Assembly: GCF_030295935.1 (NCBI RefSeq)
Contig: NZ_AP027362.1
Span: 2,046,001 to 2,110,000, forward strand
Source of the DNA: Thalassotalea piscium
GTDB lineage: Bacteria; Pseudomonadota; Gammaproteobacteria; Enterobacterales; Alteromonadaceae
Direction of reading: 5' to 3'
Length of the DNA stretch: 64,000 nucleotides
The position numbers and the translations under genes are program-made. Each line of letters starts with the position of its first letter. The first letter of the stretch is position 1. Of this stretch, positions 1-8,839 are shown in pieces. The notes beneath the pieces were generated by a model. It was not told the origin of the DNA and did not search any database. It worked only from the letters and a program-made list of their open reading frames with translations.

Positions 1-252
1 TTAATCCAAGACCCTGTGCCTGCAAGTGAGGGTGGAGCCTCTCATTCTCTTGATAACGAACATGCAAAAAATCACACCGCTTATTGGCGAATGCGAGCAG
101 ATTACACCTTACCCTCTGCACATGGGTGGAAAGTAAAAAACTCTGGTGTTTTTTGGCCAAATAAAACGGAAACCACCTATTCCCTTATAAAAGACAGAAG
201 CGCATCGTCAGATCATCGCTTAGTTTGGGTAGACCTACTACTGACCAAATAA
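1..252 (+). CDS. Endonuclease/exonuclease/phosphatase-like protein, C-terminal fragment
   Basis: The reading frame is open from the first base, so the gene begins upstream of the window and only the last 83 residues are seen. Near the end is the string SASSDHRLVWVDL; an S-D-H followed by a hydrophobic strand is the usual C-terminal catalytic signature of the endonuclease/exonuclease/phosphatase (EEP) fold, where the histidine is catalytic. The preceding WRMRADYTLPS and GVFWPN segments fit the last strands of such an enzyme. The substrate cannot be told from this fragment. It ends 41 bp before the alkaline phosphatase gene on the same strand, so the two could be co-transcribed and both act on phosphoesters. 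The family call rests mainly on the SDH motif. Confidence 0.6.
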   Translation, partial: LIQDPVPASEGGASHSLDNEHAKNHTAYWRMRADYTLPSAHGWKVKNSGVFWPNKTETTYSLIKDRSASSDHRLVWVDLLLTK

Positions 253-293
253 ATAACATGGTTACTAATTCAATCACTAAGAGTTAATTAAAT

Positions 294-1622
294 ATGAAAA
301 AAATACTTACGCTGTTCTTGTGTTCAAGTTTAAGTTTCTCATTTGCTGTACAAGCTAATGAACAACCCACAGTAAATAAAATTAAACCTAAAAACATTAT
401 TATGATTGTTAGCGATGGAATGGGCCCAGCCTACACTACCGCTTACCGTTATTATAATGACGACCCAAATACACCAGAGATTGAAGAAACAGTCTTTGAT
501 CGACATTTAGTTGGCATGAGTTCAACTTACCCTGCGCCTGTTTCTGGCTATGTAACTGACTCTGCTGCTGGTGCAACAGCGCTTGCAACAGGTGTTAAAA
601 GTTATAATGGTGCCATTAGTGTTGATGTAAACAAAAAGCCTTTAAAAACAGTATTACAACAAGCCAAAAAGAATGGAAAAAAAACAGGGGTAGTGGTTAC
701 TTCACAGGTTAACCATGCTACACCAGCGTCATATATTAGTCATAATGAAAGCCGTAGAAACTACAACGCAATAGCAGATAGTTATATCGACAATGGAATT
801 AATATAGATTTACTACTTGGTGGTGGTACCAACTATTTTGTACGTGAAGATAGAAACCTGATTGACGAATTTAAAGCAAAAGGTTTTGACTATATCGAAA
901 GTTACGATCAGCTAAATACTATCCGTAGTGACAAATCAGTTATTGGGCTATTCGCGCCTATTGGCTTACCCTGGGCATTAGATGACAGTAACAAATACAG
1001 ACTTTCAGCAATGACCAAGGCTGCAACCGCGCACTTAGAAAATAATAATGGTTACTTTATGTTAATAGAAGCAAGTCAAGTTGATTGGGGCGGACATAGT
1101 AATGACATTGCTTCAGCAATGGCTGAAATGGATGACTTAGCAGAAACACTTATTTATTTAGAGCAATACGTAAAAGAGCACCCTGATACTTTAGTTGTTT
1201 TAACTGCGGATCATAGCACTGGTGGACTTACCTTAGGTGTTGATGGTGAATATAAATGGGAGCCATCAGTGTTTAAAGGTATGAAGCAATCTAGCCATTC
1301 AATTGCCCAAGCGATAGCTGAAAAAGACATTACAGCTGAACAATTAGCTCAAATGCTTACTTTTGCTTTAACCGATGAACAGTTTAGCCAGTTACAAGTG
1401 ATAAAAGAAAATAAAGCGGATGATATTAAAACCTATCAGTTAACTCGCCAGCTATATACAAAAATAAATCAGTTTATTAGTGAGAAAAGTTACACCGGAT
1501 GGACTACAGGTGGACATACAGGGATAGACGTACCCGTATTTGCGTTCGGTAAAGGGCATTCTATATTCAGTAAAAAAATCGATAACACTGATATCGCTAA
1601 AAAAATATTCAAATTACTTTAA
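294..1622 (+). CDS. Alkaline phosphatase (PhoA family), periplasmic
   Basis: Predicted secreted alkaline phosphatase that hydrolyses phosphate monoesters. Residues 1-21 form a Sec signal peptide with likely cleavage after VQA. The metal and catalytic signature is intact: DGMG (41-44), the nucleophile loop TDSAAGATA with Ser90, the HATPA motif (141-145), E259/D264/H268 in IEASQVDWGGH, D306-H307 in TADHSTGG, and the C-terminal GGHTG. At 442 residues it is close to the usual size of the family. The gene follows the EEP fragment by 41 bp and is closed by a hairpin with a T-run. No convincing PhoB box is visible in the short upstream gap, so phosphate control is not shown here. Confidence 0.93.
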   Translation: MKKILTLFLCSSLSFSFAVQANEQPTVNKIKPKNIIMIVSDGMGPAYTTAYRYYNDDPNTPEIEETVFDRHLVGMSSTYPAPVSGYVTDSAAGATALATGVKSYNGAISVDVNKKPLKTVLQQAKKNGKKTGVVVTSQVNHATPASYISHNESRRNYNAIADSYIDNGINIDLLLGGGTNYFVREDRNLIDEFKAKGFDYIESYDQLNTIRSDKSVIGLFAPIGLPWALDDSNKYRLSAMTKAATAHLENNNGYFMLIEASQVDWGGHSNDIASAMAEMDDLAETLIYLEQYVKEHPDTLVVLTADHSTGGLTLGVDGEYKWEPSVFKGMKQSSHSIAQAIAEKDITAEQLAQMLTFALTDEQFSQLQVIKENKADDIKTYQLTRQLYTKINQFISEKSYTGWTTGGHTGIDVPVFAFGKGHSIFSKKIDNTDIAKKIFKLL

Positions 1623-1644
1623 ATACACTTTTAGTAATAAAGTC

Positions 1645-1675
1645 AAAAAGCACTTCTAGAAGTGCTTTTTTCATT
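1645..1675 (+). terminator. Rho-independent terminator after alkaline phosphatase
   Basis: A near-perfect hairpin (AAAAAGCACTT / AAGTGCTTTTT) lies 25 bp after the phosphatase stop codon and ends in a T-run. Because the stem begins with A residues it could also serve the convergent MgtC-family gene. Confidence 0.85.
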
Positions 1676-1676
1676 T

Positions 1677-2186
1677 TTATTCTTTAGAGTTAATTTTTTT
1701 ATCAATAAATCGGCTTGGTTTAGCTTTCCACCTTTGATATTTACTATGAACCCCTCGCGTTAACATTTGAGAATACTCTTCAAGTAAATCAACACCAAAT
1801 AAAATCGAAACCACTAAGCCTGAGAAAACAATTGCAGCAAAGTAATTAGCATGAGAAATGCTAATTCCTATGGCTGATAATATCCAAATTGTCGCCGCAG
1901 AGGTAACACCAACAACAGCCCCGTCTTTTGCCAACATTACACCAGCACCTAAAAAGCCAACCCCTGTAATTACCTGACCAATAATCCTCGACGGATCGGT
2001 TATTTCAGTACTAACACTGGTTGCTGTTGCCATAAAAATATAGGTACCCAATACAACCAGTGACGAAGTTCTTATGCCAACAGGTTTTCCTCTAAATTGC
2101 CTTTCTAAGCCAATAACGGAACCACAAAAAATAGCCGTAAGAACTGCTGTCCAGTCATACGGCGTAATATCTATATAATAAAAAAT
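1677..2186 (-). CDS. MgtC/SapB family inner-membrane protein with apparent ATT start
   Basis: MgtC-family membrane protein. The conserved N-terminal motif of the family (an ...IGLERQFRGKPVGIRTSSLV-type segment) is encoded between 2135 and 2050, and the helices continue through GFLGAGVML, AATIW and IGISISHANYF. The frame opens after a stop at 2205-2207, and the stretch before the conserved motif contains no ATG, GTG or TTG. A good Shine-Dalgarno AAGGA (around 2194-2198) sits six bases before an ATT codon at 2184-2186, giving a 169-residue protein of normal length for the family. Starting at the first ordinary codon, TTG at 2051, would delete the first helix and the ER-R motif. Family role is magnesium/acid-stress-related membrane function; the substrate is not known. 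An N-terminal sequencing error or mutation is the alternative. Confidence 0.75.
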   Translation of the reverse strand: MFYYIDITPYDWTAVLTAIFCGSVIGLERQFRGKPVGIRTSSLVVLGTYIFMATATSVSTEITDPSRIIGQVITGVGFLGAGVMLAKDGAVVGVTSAATIWILSAIGISISHANYFAAIVFSGLVVSILFGVDLLEEYSQMLTRGVHSKYQRWKAKPSRFIDKKINSKE

Positions 2187-2208
2187 AGTAAATTCCTTAA
2201 CGCCTTAC

Positions 2209-2409
2209 TTAATTCCACTCGTCATAATACTCATCGTGATCATCGTTAAAAATATCTCGTGATTTTTTTCTATCTTTTCTATCGGTATGCTTTTTAGCAA
2301 AGCTCAAATTATTTCTATCACGAAAGCGTTTAGAATTAGCATGTTCACTCATTTTTGCTAATTCAAACTCAATATCATCGTTTGGGTTTGATGGTAAGTT
2401 GGTATTCAT
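2209..2409 (-). CDS. Small highly charged hypothetical protein
   Basis: A 66-residue protein I do not recognise. The start is placed at the internal ATG (MNTNLPSNPNDD) because GAGAG precedes it at proper spacing; an upstream in-frame start at 2469 would add 20 hydrophobic residues without a visible ribosome site. The sequence is very polar: a lysine/arginine-rich middle (KKHTDRKDRKKSRD) and an acidic tyrosine-rich end (DDHDEYYDEWN). It has no signal peptide or membrane helix and looks largely disordered. It lies just upstream of the MgtC-family gene on the same strand, so the two may share a transcript. Confidence 0.55.
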   Translation of the reverse strand: MNTNLPSNPNDDIEFELAKMSEHANSKRFRDRNNLSFAKKHTDRKDRKKSRDIFNDDHDEYYDEWN

Positions 2410-2607
2410 TGCTCTCTCGTTAACTATATCAATTAAACTGAAATTATTAATGGCATTGAGCCAATACAATATTTTGCATGGTCCCCATTTTCATATTGAA
2501 AGGAAAGCGAAAAATTTTTATCGATATGATTAAAAAAATGATATAGCGTTTTATTTCGAAAGCCTCACAATTCACAGCCAACTCTTTACGTAATAAATTT
2601 ATCCATA

Positions 2608-3429
2608 ATGGAAAATACAAAATTGTTAGACAATGTAGTTTTTAGTCATGATCGATTATCAATATATAACTTTGGAGATGATTTTCTTTCTGAAAGTTCA
2701 AGCATCGATAAAAAATTACTAGAAAACGGTATACGCCATAGAGATGCCGTACAAATAATTGTTCCAACAGGTGAGTACTGGTTATTTGACTACGGTGTTG
2801 TTGTCTTTTGGGGCGTAGATGAAGACGAGCGTCAAGCGCTTATTCATCGTATAGTCAAAGAAAACACTCAGTCCATTCAAAGAGCAGAGGAGCATCTGCG
2901 CTTTACATTTACAGATGATGTTAAAATTAATAAAGATGTCGTGTGTGTACCTAAAGCAGATACGCTTTCTCGTTTAGCTGTAAGCCATGCATTAGCGCAG
3001 TCAAGCAAGCTTTCTGAATTTGAGTTGCAAGCGCAAAATACAATTATTAATTACTCTCACTTACCTGAGGAACTCGCAAATAAAGGCAAAATTTCTATTA
3101 CAAGAAAAGAAGTAGCAAAAATCAGAGGGCGATTATTTGGTACGAAAAGCGCGATTATATTACATTACGGCTTACTTGATACACCCGATTTTATTTGGGC
3201 ACATCCTGAATATGAAAATGTTTATAATCAAGTTGCACGTTATATGGAGATTCATCAACGTGTTGAATTGCTTTCGAAGAAACTTGAAACTATCCATGAG
3301 CTTTTTGAGATGTTAGCGGATGAGCAAAAACATCAACACTCTTCTTTTTTAGAATGGATTATTATTATATTAATTGCTATTGAAATTGTTATATTTTTTG
3401 TAGAAGAAATCAAAAAATTAGCGCAGTAA
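2608..3429 (+). CDS. RMD1/YagE family protein (DUF155)
   Basis: Member of the RMD1/DUF155 family, named after a yeast mitochondrial protein; the bacterial function is unknown. Visible family features are the N-terminal DYGVVVFWGV segment, the central SKLSEFELQ...INYSHLPEELANKGKI region, and the C-terminal helical part PDFIWAHPEYENVYNQVARYMEIHQRVELLSKKLETIHELFEML. Residues about 250-265 are a single strongly hydrophobic helix, so the protein is probably tail-anchored with its bulk in the cytoplasm. The length of 273 is normal for the family. It stands alone, with the iron transporter convergent behind it. Confidence 0.85.
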   Translation: MENTKLLDNVVFSHDRLSIYNFGDDFLSESSSIDKKLLENGIRHRDAVQIIVPTGEYWLFDYGVVVFWGVDEDERQALIHRIVKENTQSIQRAEEHLRFTFTDDVKINKDVVCVPKADTLSRLAVSHALAQSSKLSEFELQAQNTIINYSHLPEELANKGKISITRKEVAKIRGRLFGTKSAIILHYGLLDTPDFIWAHPEYENVYNQVARYMEIHQRVELLSKKLETIHELFEMLADEQKHQHSSFLEWIIIILIAIEIVIFFVEEIKKLAQ

Positions 3430-3450
3430 CAAAAGGTTGTTGAGGTTAAT

Positions 3451-4512
3451 TCAAAAAATCACCGGTTCATGAGGCTTAATTTGTAAAGCGACCTTTTGAT
3501 TGAGTAAAAACAATTGGTCGCTATAAAATCTAAGTTGGGTAAATGACAAGCTATCGTCTGTTTGGGCTAAACTAGAGCACACATAGTAATAACCTTGTTC
3601 ATTTATAGAGATATGATCTATTTTCACATTAGGCTCAAGCGCATCAACAACCTTAATATTCTGAGGTTTAAGCAATAGAAAAGTGTGTTGAGCCTGATCA
3701 TTTAGTTTCTTCTGTAAATCATTACTTACTGCGATTTTACCAAGTGCTGTCTCAATTGCATCGAAATCTAATCGCTTTATAGCTAGCCAACTGCCTAATT
3801 GTAAAAAGTCAGCTACTTGCCAACTCTTTGGCTGTTTACAAACCTCTACAGGGGTACCTACTTGTAATATTTCACCTTCGTGCATAACAGCTATTTTATC
3901 AGCAAAGCTAAATACCTCATCTTTATTATGGGTAACAAACACCGCCGAAATTTTTAATTTCTTTAATAAAGTACGAAGCTCAACCATTAGTTCATTTCGC
4001 AAACGCGCATCAATATTAGAAAAGGGTTCATCGAGTAATAACAACTGTGGTTGTGGAGCCAAGGCCCTTGCTATGGCAACACGTTGTTGTTGTCCGCCAG
4101 ATATTTGATGTGGAAACCTTTTTTCTAAACCTTTTAAGGCAAGTAACTCCAGTAATTCTTCTAAGCGTTCAACTCGCTCAATTTTAGGTAAGTGCTCTAT
4201 GCCAAAAAGGATATTCTGCTCTGCCGTTAAGTGTGGAAAAAGTGCATAATCTTGAAAGATCATACCAACATTACGTTGTTCAGGGGGGAGTGTATTTTCA
4301 GGTGTGATAACCGTACTATTGTTAATGATTAACTCTCCTTTATTAACCTCAACAAAGCCTGCAACGGTATTCAGTAACGTTGTTTTACCGCAACCACTAG
4401 GTCCAACTAAGCCAAGAATATCTCCTGCGGCCAAGTTAAGCGCTATTTTAGAAAGAATTGTTTTGCCTTGAAGCTCAACAGACAAGTTACGAATACTTAA
4501 TACATCAATCAC
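3451..4512 (-). CDS. fbpC: Ferric iron ABC transporter ATP-binding protein
   Basis: ATPase of a ferric-iron importer. Walker A is GPSGCGKTT (37-45), the Q-loop glutamine is Q87 in IFQDYALFPH, the ABC signature is SGGQQQ (138-143), Walker B is LLLLDEP (157-163) and the H-loop histidine is H195. The last 120 residues form the accessory regulatory/TOBE-like domain expected in FbpC/CysA-type ATPases. The length of 353 is typical. It is the last gene of the fbpA-fbpB-fbpC set, 69 bp after fbpB. Iron is assigned from the FbpA-like binding protein and the Fur box rather than from the ATPase itself. Confidence 0.9.
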   Translation of the reverse strand: MIDVLSIRNLSVELQGKTILSKIALNLAAGDILGLVGPSGCGKTTLLNTVAGFVEVNKGELIINNSTVITPENTLPPEQRNVGMIFQDYALFPHLTAEQNILFGIEHLPKIERVERLEELLELLALKGLEKRFPHQISGGQQQRVAIARALAPQPQLLLLDEPFSNIDARLRNELMVELRTLLKKLKISAVFVTHNKDEVFSFADKIAVMHEGEILQVGTPVEVCKQPKSWQVADFLQLGSWLAIKRLDFDAIETALGKIAVSNDLQKKLNDQAQHTFLLLKPQNIKVVDALEPNVKIDHISINEQGYYYVCSSLAQTDDSLSFTQLRFYSDQLFLLNQKVALQIKPHEPVIF

Positions 4513-4581
4513 AGAATTTCCTAATTAACTTCAACATTGTCAATTTTCATCATCAACAAGTACGTAAATTTTTATGGCTCA

Positions 4582-6207
4582 TTACGCTTTTGGATCTCGG
4601 TTTAACCACATAATTGGTAACAAGCCTAATATCACAATAAATATTGCGCCAAGGGCTCCTTGTTCTAACATTTCATCTGAAATTAATTGATAAATTTGAG
4701 TACTTAACGTCTCAAAGTTAAACGGCCTTAATAACAATACTGTGGGTAGCTCTTTCATTGTTTCAACAAATACCAACAGCCAAGCAACTAATATAGAAGG
4801 CTTTAATAATGGTAAATGTACTTTAGTCAGCATTTTAGGTAAACCCACACCTAAACTTGAAGGTGCATTATCAAGTGACTTAGATATTTGGCTTATACCA
4901 CTATCAATCGTACCATTAGCAATAGCTGAAAAGCGTACAATATAAGAAAAAATAATAGCAAAGATAGAACCAGAAAGAAGTAAGCCTGGTTCTGGTTGGT
5001 TAAAGTATGCGGCAATATCATTAATCATATAATCAATGGGCGCAAATGTAGACATCATCGCCATAGCTAATACTGTACCAGGGATAGCATACCCCATGCC
5101 TGTAATATGTAACGGTAACGCTGAAAATCTATCGTTGCTTAACCGCTTGAACAAGCTGATGATTAACGCGACAACAACCGTTAAACTTGCGGCCCAAATA
5201 GCAATTTTAATGCTATTGGATCCCATGGGGATTAATGATAACAATTGTTCGTAAGAGCCATACTCCCATACCATTATCACCAATAAACTAAAAGGTAAAA
5301 TAAAGCCCGCAATGACTAAAAACCAACAAAATGTACTCGCTATTATTTGCCAAAATTTTGGTAATATTATTAATTGTTGATTTTTGTTTACACGATTTGA
5401 CTGGTGCAGTTGCCCTGCTCTTGCTCTACGCTCAATTACGATAACAAAAAATATAAATAGCATTAATACACTTGCCAACGCATTAGCTGCAGCTAAATCG
5501 CTGTAACCTAACCAAGTGTCGTAAATTGCTGTTGTTAAGGTATTAACAGCAAAGTATTGAACTGTAGCAAAGTCAGCTAAGGCTTCCATTAAAACTAGGC
5601 TTGCTGCAACAGCAATTGCCGGCCTTGCAAGTGGTAAAGCCACTTTAATGAGACTTTGAAAAGTAGAATAGCCTAATGTTCTGCTTGCACGGAGAAGATT
5701 TTGGTCTTGCTCTTCAAACGCTGTGCGGGCAAGCATGTAGATATAAGGATAGAGAACAAAGGTAATAATAATAACCGCCCCACCCAATGTTCTTAAATCA
5801 AAAAACATATAATCTGCAGGTGAATTCCATTCAAATAACGTTCTAAGCGCACGTTGAACCGGGCCAGCATAATCAAAAAAGTCAGTATATAAATAAGCAA
5901 CTATGTAGGCTGGCATAGCTAAAGGTAACATTAGCAGCCAACGGAGAGTGTTTTTCCATTTAACATTGGTATAAACAATAAGCGCGGCACTTATTACACC
6001 AAATACTAACGACAATAACACTACACCTACACCTAAAATTAAGGTATTAGCTATATAGTCAGGTAAAACAGTTTGCCATAAATGTGAGAATAAAGAAGTA
6101 GATGCACGCCCACCCTGAATTAATAACACCACTAACGGAGTTAGTAGTGTTATTGCAATTAGATAACAAATAGCTCGCCAAAAGCTATTTTGTGACTTGG
6201 CTATCAC
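4582..6207 (-). CDS. fbpB: Ferric iron ABC transporter permease, fused two-module type
   Basis: Inner-membrane permease of the ferric transporter. The 541 residues contain two homologous halves, each with about six helices and one cytoplasmic EAA-type loop: RASRTLGYSTFQSLIKVALPL in the first half and APSSLGVGLPKMLTKVHLPL in the second. Each is followed by a conserved helix (LVLMEALADFATVQYF and LVFVETMKELPTVLLL). This fused arrangement is normal for FbpB/SfuB permeases. It lies 14 bp after fbpA and upstream of fbpC on the same strand. Confidence 0.92.
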   Translation of the reverse strand: MIAKSQNSFWRAICYLIAITLLTPLVVLLIQGGRASTSLFSHLWQTVLPDYIANTLILGVGVVLLSLVFGVISAALIVYTNVKWKNTLRWLLMLPLAMPAYIVAYLYTDFFDYAGPVQRALRTLFEWNSPADYMFFDLRTLGGAVIIITFVLYPYIYMLARTAFEEQDQNLLRASRTLGYSTFQSLIKVALPLARPAIAVAASLVLMEALADFATVQYFAVNTLTTAIYDTWLGYSDLAAANALASVLMLFIFFVIVIERRARAGQLHQSNRVNKNQQLIILPKFWQIIASTFCWFLVIAGFILPFSLLVIMVWEYGSYEQLLSLIPMGSNSIKIAIWAASLTVVVALIISLFKRLSNDRFSALPLHITGMGYAIPGTVLAMAMMSTFAPIDYMINDIAAYFNQPEPGLLLSGSIFAIIFSYIVRFSAIANGTIDSGISQISKSLDNAPSSLGVGLPKMLTKVHLPLLKPSILVAWLLVFVETMKELPTVLLLRPFNFETLSTQIYQLISDEMLEQGALGAIFIVILGLLPIMWLNRDPKA

Positions 6208-6221
6208 TTCAAAACGTTAAT

Positions 6222-7256
6222 CTAAAGATCAAAGAGTGCTTTATCAATAAGCTTTAACGCTAAAGCTCTATTTTTAGCAATAGTTTCTAATGGTAATTTA
6301 TCAGCTTTGAACGAACCCCATGATGCAACTAACTTTGATGGAGCAACATCAGATCGCACTGGGTATTCCATGTTTATTTCAGCATAAAGTTGTTGAGCAG
6401 GTTTTGAGACTAAAAATGCCATTAATGCTTTAGCATTGTTAACATTCGGAGAGTGTTTAGCTAATGCCATTCCAGAAACATTGACATGGGCACCACGATC
6501 ACTTTGATTTGGGAAGTTAATGTTAACCGCGTCTGTCCAGGCCTTCTGATTTTCGTCTTTTAACATTTGGCCAAAGTAGTAACTATTACCAAGCGCTATA
6601 TCACAAAGGTTTTGATGTATTGCTTGTACTTGATTACGATCACCACCTTGTGGCTTGCGCGCTAGGTTTGCTTTAAATTTTTCTAACCATTGTTGCGTAT
6701 ATGCTTCACCATGCTCTGCTATCATTGAAGCAACTAACGCTACGTTATAGGCATGTTTTCCACTTCTAGTACAAATACGACCTTTATATTTAGGATCGGC
6801 TAAATCTTCATAATTGATGGCGATGTCACCTAGCCGTTTTGAAGAATAAATATTACGAACGCGAGTAGTTAATGCAAACCATGTATGATCTGAAGAACGA
6901 TATTGAGAAGGTATTGCTTGCGATAATACCTCTGAGTTATTGACCTGAATAAGATCGCGGTCTTTTAACTCTATTAAACGGCTAATATCTGTTGTTAATA
7001 AAATATCTGCGGGGCTATATTTACCTTCTCTTGCAAGCCTTTCCGACATGCCCTTTTTCGAAAATACAACATTAACTTTAATGCCTGTATCATCGGTAAA
7101 CTGATCAAATAAGGGTTTTACTAAAAACGGTTGTCTGTAAGAATATACATTAACCTCGTCTGAATTGGCATTTACATTAAAAGAAAATATTAAAGACAGT
7201 AATAATGCGTTAACAATATGAATATTGCTAACAATTTTTGTCGCTTGTAAAGACAT
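6222..7256 (-). CDS. fbpA: Ferric iron-binding periplasmic protein
   Basis: Periplasmic Fe(III)-binding protein of the transferrin-like FbpA/FutA class. Residues 1-30 are a signal peptide ending in VNANA-like sequence. The mature protein begins VNVYSYRQPFLVKPLFDQF, the typical start of this family, and carries the adjacent tyrosines Y226-Y227 in ALGNSYYFGQM that ligate iron. R134 in TTRVRNIYSS and the RSGKH segment also match the family. At 344 residues the length is normal. It is the first gene of the fbpABC operon and is divergent from the porin-imelysin-DHOR unit; a Fur-box match lies in the shared intergenic region. Confidence 0.92.
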   Translation of the reverse strand: MSLQATKIVSNIHIVNALLLSLIFSFNVNANSDEVNVYSYRQPFLVKPLFDQFTDDTGIKVNVVFSKKGMSERLAREGKYSPADILLTTDISRLIELKDRDLIQVNNSEVLSQAIPSQYRSSDHTWFALTTRVRNIYSSKRLGDIAINYEDLADPKYKGRICTRSGKHAYNVALVASMIAEHGEAYTQQWLEKFKANLARKPQGGDRNQVQAIHQNLCDIALGNSYYFGQMLKDENQKAWTDAVNINFPNQSDRGAHVNVSGMALAKHSPNVNNAKALMAFLVSKPAQQLYAEINMEYPVRSDVAPSKLVASWGSFKADKLPLETIAKNRALALKLIDKALFDL

Positions 7257-7385
7257 ATATATACTCGTTAGATTTGTTAAAATGCTGGTTTGGAACCAAT
7301 ACAGACTGCATTACCTGAAAAACTATTAGTTAGAATCGCAATGATTTTAATCAACAAACGTGACTCAGTCAACAATAAAGACAAA

Positions 7386-7404
7386 GTTAATAGTAATCAT
7401 TATC
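7386..7404 (+). promoter_or_regulatory. Fur box
   Basis: GTTAATAGTAATCATTATC matches the classical 19-bp Fur box GATAATGATAATCATTATC at 16 positions by my count. It lies between divergent fbpA and the porin-like gene, 80 bp before the chosen porin start, and both flanking units encode iron-uptake proteins. Repression by Fur in iron-replete cells is inferred. Confidence 0.85.
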
Positions 7405-7483
7405 ATTTGTATTGCTTTTATCATTTGTTGCAATTAAAATAATTTATACCTATCTACTTATCAGTAAAATTATCTGGACATCT

Positions 7484-8821
7484 ATGAAATTAAATAAACA
7501 ACTTTGTTTACTTTCCGGCTTTGCATTTTTGCTAAATGCTAATCTATCAATAGCGAGTGATGGCAAAGCAACTGAAAGAAAACTAGCTGAACAAATACAA
7601 CACATTGAGTTACAACTAGAACAACTAAAGTCTTCGCAAAAACTAACTACACCGACAGAAGTTTCTACAAAAAATTGGCAAATAAACTCCTACGGCAGCC
7701 TTGTCTATAAGAGTGAAAATTTCTTCAGGAATACACAAGACATTAACCCCAAAAGGCGGGCAAAAACAGATTTAGAACGCGTAGTTTTTGAGTTTGTGTA
7801 TAACTTCGATCCTACGTGGGAAGTAGAAATAGAATTAGAATATGAACATGGTGGTGTAGGTGCCGCTCTTGAATACGATGGTTTTGAAGAGTTTGGTGAA
7901 TTTGAAAGTGAAATTGAGGCGGGTGGCGAAATTATAGTAGAAAAGCTTCAAGCAAAATACACGCATAATAAATACTTAGCTATAAAATTAGGTCATATTT
8001 TTGTGCCAGTGGGGTTAGGTACAAACTTACATAAACCCTCACAATACTTTACAGCTCAACGCCATTGGAGTGAAGCCTCTATGCTGCCCCAAGTCTGGCA
8101 TGAAACGGGCGTAAACGTTATTACCAAGTGGCAAAACTTTACTGCCCAAACTTTAATTACTACAGGCTTAAATTCAGAATTTTTTAGAACATATAATTGG
8201 GTATCTACTGGTCATCAAAGACGTTTTGAAAGTGTAAATGCAGATGATCTAGCTTTTACCTTAAGACTAGATTATGGCGACATTAAAAATGGTACAGGCA
8301 TTGGTATTAGTTACTATAACGGCGATACCTCAGGCAATAGAAATAACACTAACAAAATTGATGCAGATGGTAACTTAAGTATTATTGGTTTAAGTGGGGC
8401 GTGGCGACAAGGGAATTGGACAGCTATTGGACAATATCTCTATGGCGAATTAGAAGACAGTCAAGCAATAACACTAGCGAATAAAACTACTCCAGGACTA
8501 AAACCAGGAAACTTTGCACAATTAGGCAGCGTTGCTGAGTCTGCTTTCGTAGAAGTTGCCTTTAACAGTCAACATATGTTCAATCTAAGCCACCCACTAT
8601 ACCTGTTTGGTGCTTATGAGTATGCAAACCCAGTTAAAGAAACAGAAAGCGGTAACGCTATGTCTCGCTTTGACACACAAGAGTACTCTTTTGGGTTAAA
8701 TTACCTGCCAACTTCAAACTTAATATTTAAAGCACAGTTAGCAGAGCAAAACTACGCACAGCAAAATTTATCTAATACCCACTCTTTCAGCCTATCTTTT
8801 GGCTACTACTTTTCAATTTAA
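7484..8821 (+). CDS. Outer-membrane porin-like protein of iron locus
   Basis: Predicted outer-membrane beta-barrel protein. The start is placed at the ATG for MKLNKQLC because a clear signal peptide follows (cleavage near SIAS, residue 25); the earlier in-frame TTG at 7412 would put hydrophobic filler ahead of it. After the signal there is a short coiled coil (KLAEQIQHIELQLEQLKSSQ), as in trimeric porins, then alternating amphipathic strands with repeated aromatic residues. It ends in SFSLSFGYYFSI, a barrel-type terminal strand with a penultimate aromatic segment. It resembles OprP/O-type porins only loosely; the substrate is not known. It is followed 18 bp later by the imelysin gene and preceded by a Fur box, so it may admit ferric or ferrous complexes. 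Confidence 0.7.
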   Translation: MKLNKQLCLLSGFAFLLNANLSIASDGKATERKLAEQIQHIELQLEQLKSSQKLTTPTEVSTKNWQINSYGSLVYKSENFFRNTQDINPKRRAKTDLERVVFEFVYNFDPTWEVEIELEYEHGGVGAALEYDGFEEFGEFESEIEAGGEIIVEKLQAKYTHNKYLAIKLGHIFVPVGLGTNLHKPSQYFTAQRHWSEASMLPQVWHETGVNVITKWQNFTAQTLITTGLNSEFFRTYNWVSTGHQRRFESVNADDLAFTLRLDYGDIKNGTGIGISYYNGDTSGNRNNTNKIDADGNLSIIGLSGAWRQGNWTAIGQYLYGELEDSQAITLANKTTPGLKPGNFAQLGSVAESAFVEVAFNSQHMFNLSHPLYLFGAYEYANPVKETESGNAMSRFDTQEYSFGLNYLPTSNLIFKAQLAEQNYAQQNLSNTHSFSLSFGYYFSI

Positions 8822-8839
8822 TCATTTTTAGGAAGAAAT

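Noticed and set aside
3451-7256. Thiamine, spermidine or sulfate ABC transporter as alternative identity
   Set aside because: The binding protein has the FbpA adjacent tyrosines in SYYFGQ, the permease is the fused FbpB type, and a Fur box lies upstream.
7412-7483. Earlier TTG start for the porin-like gene
   Set aside because: It would add 24 residues ahead of a clear signal peptide and would start just 8 bp after the Fur box, within the likely promoter.
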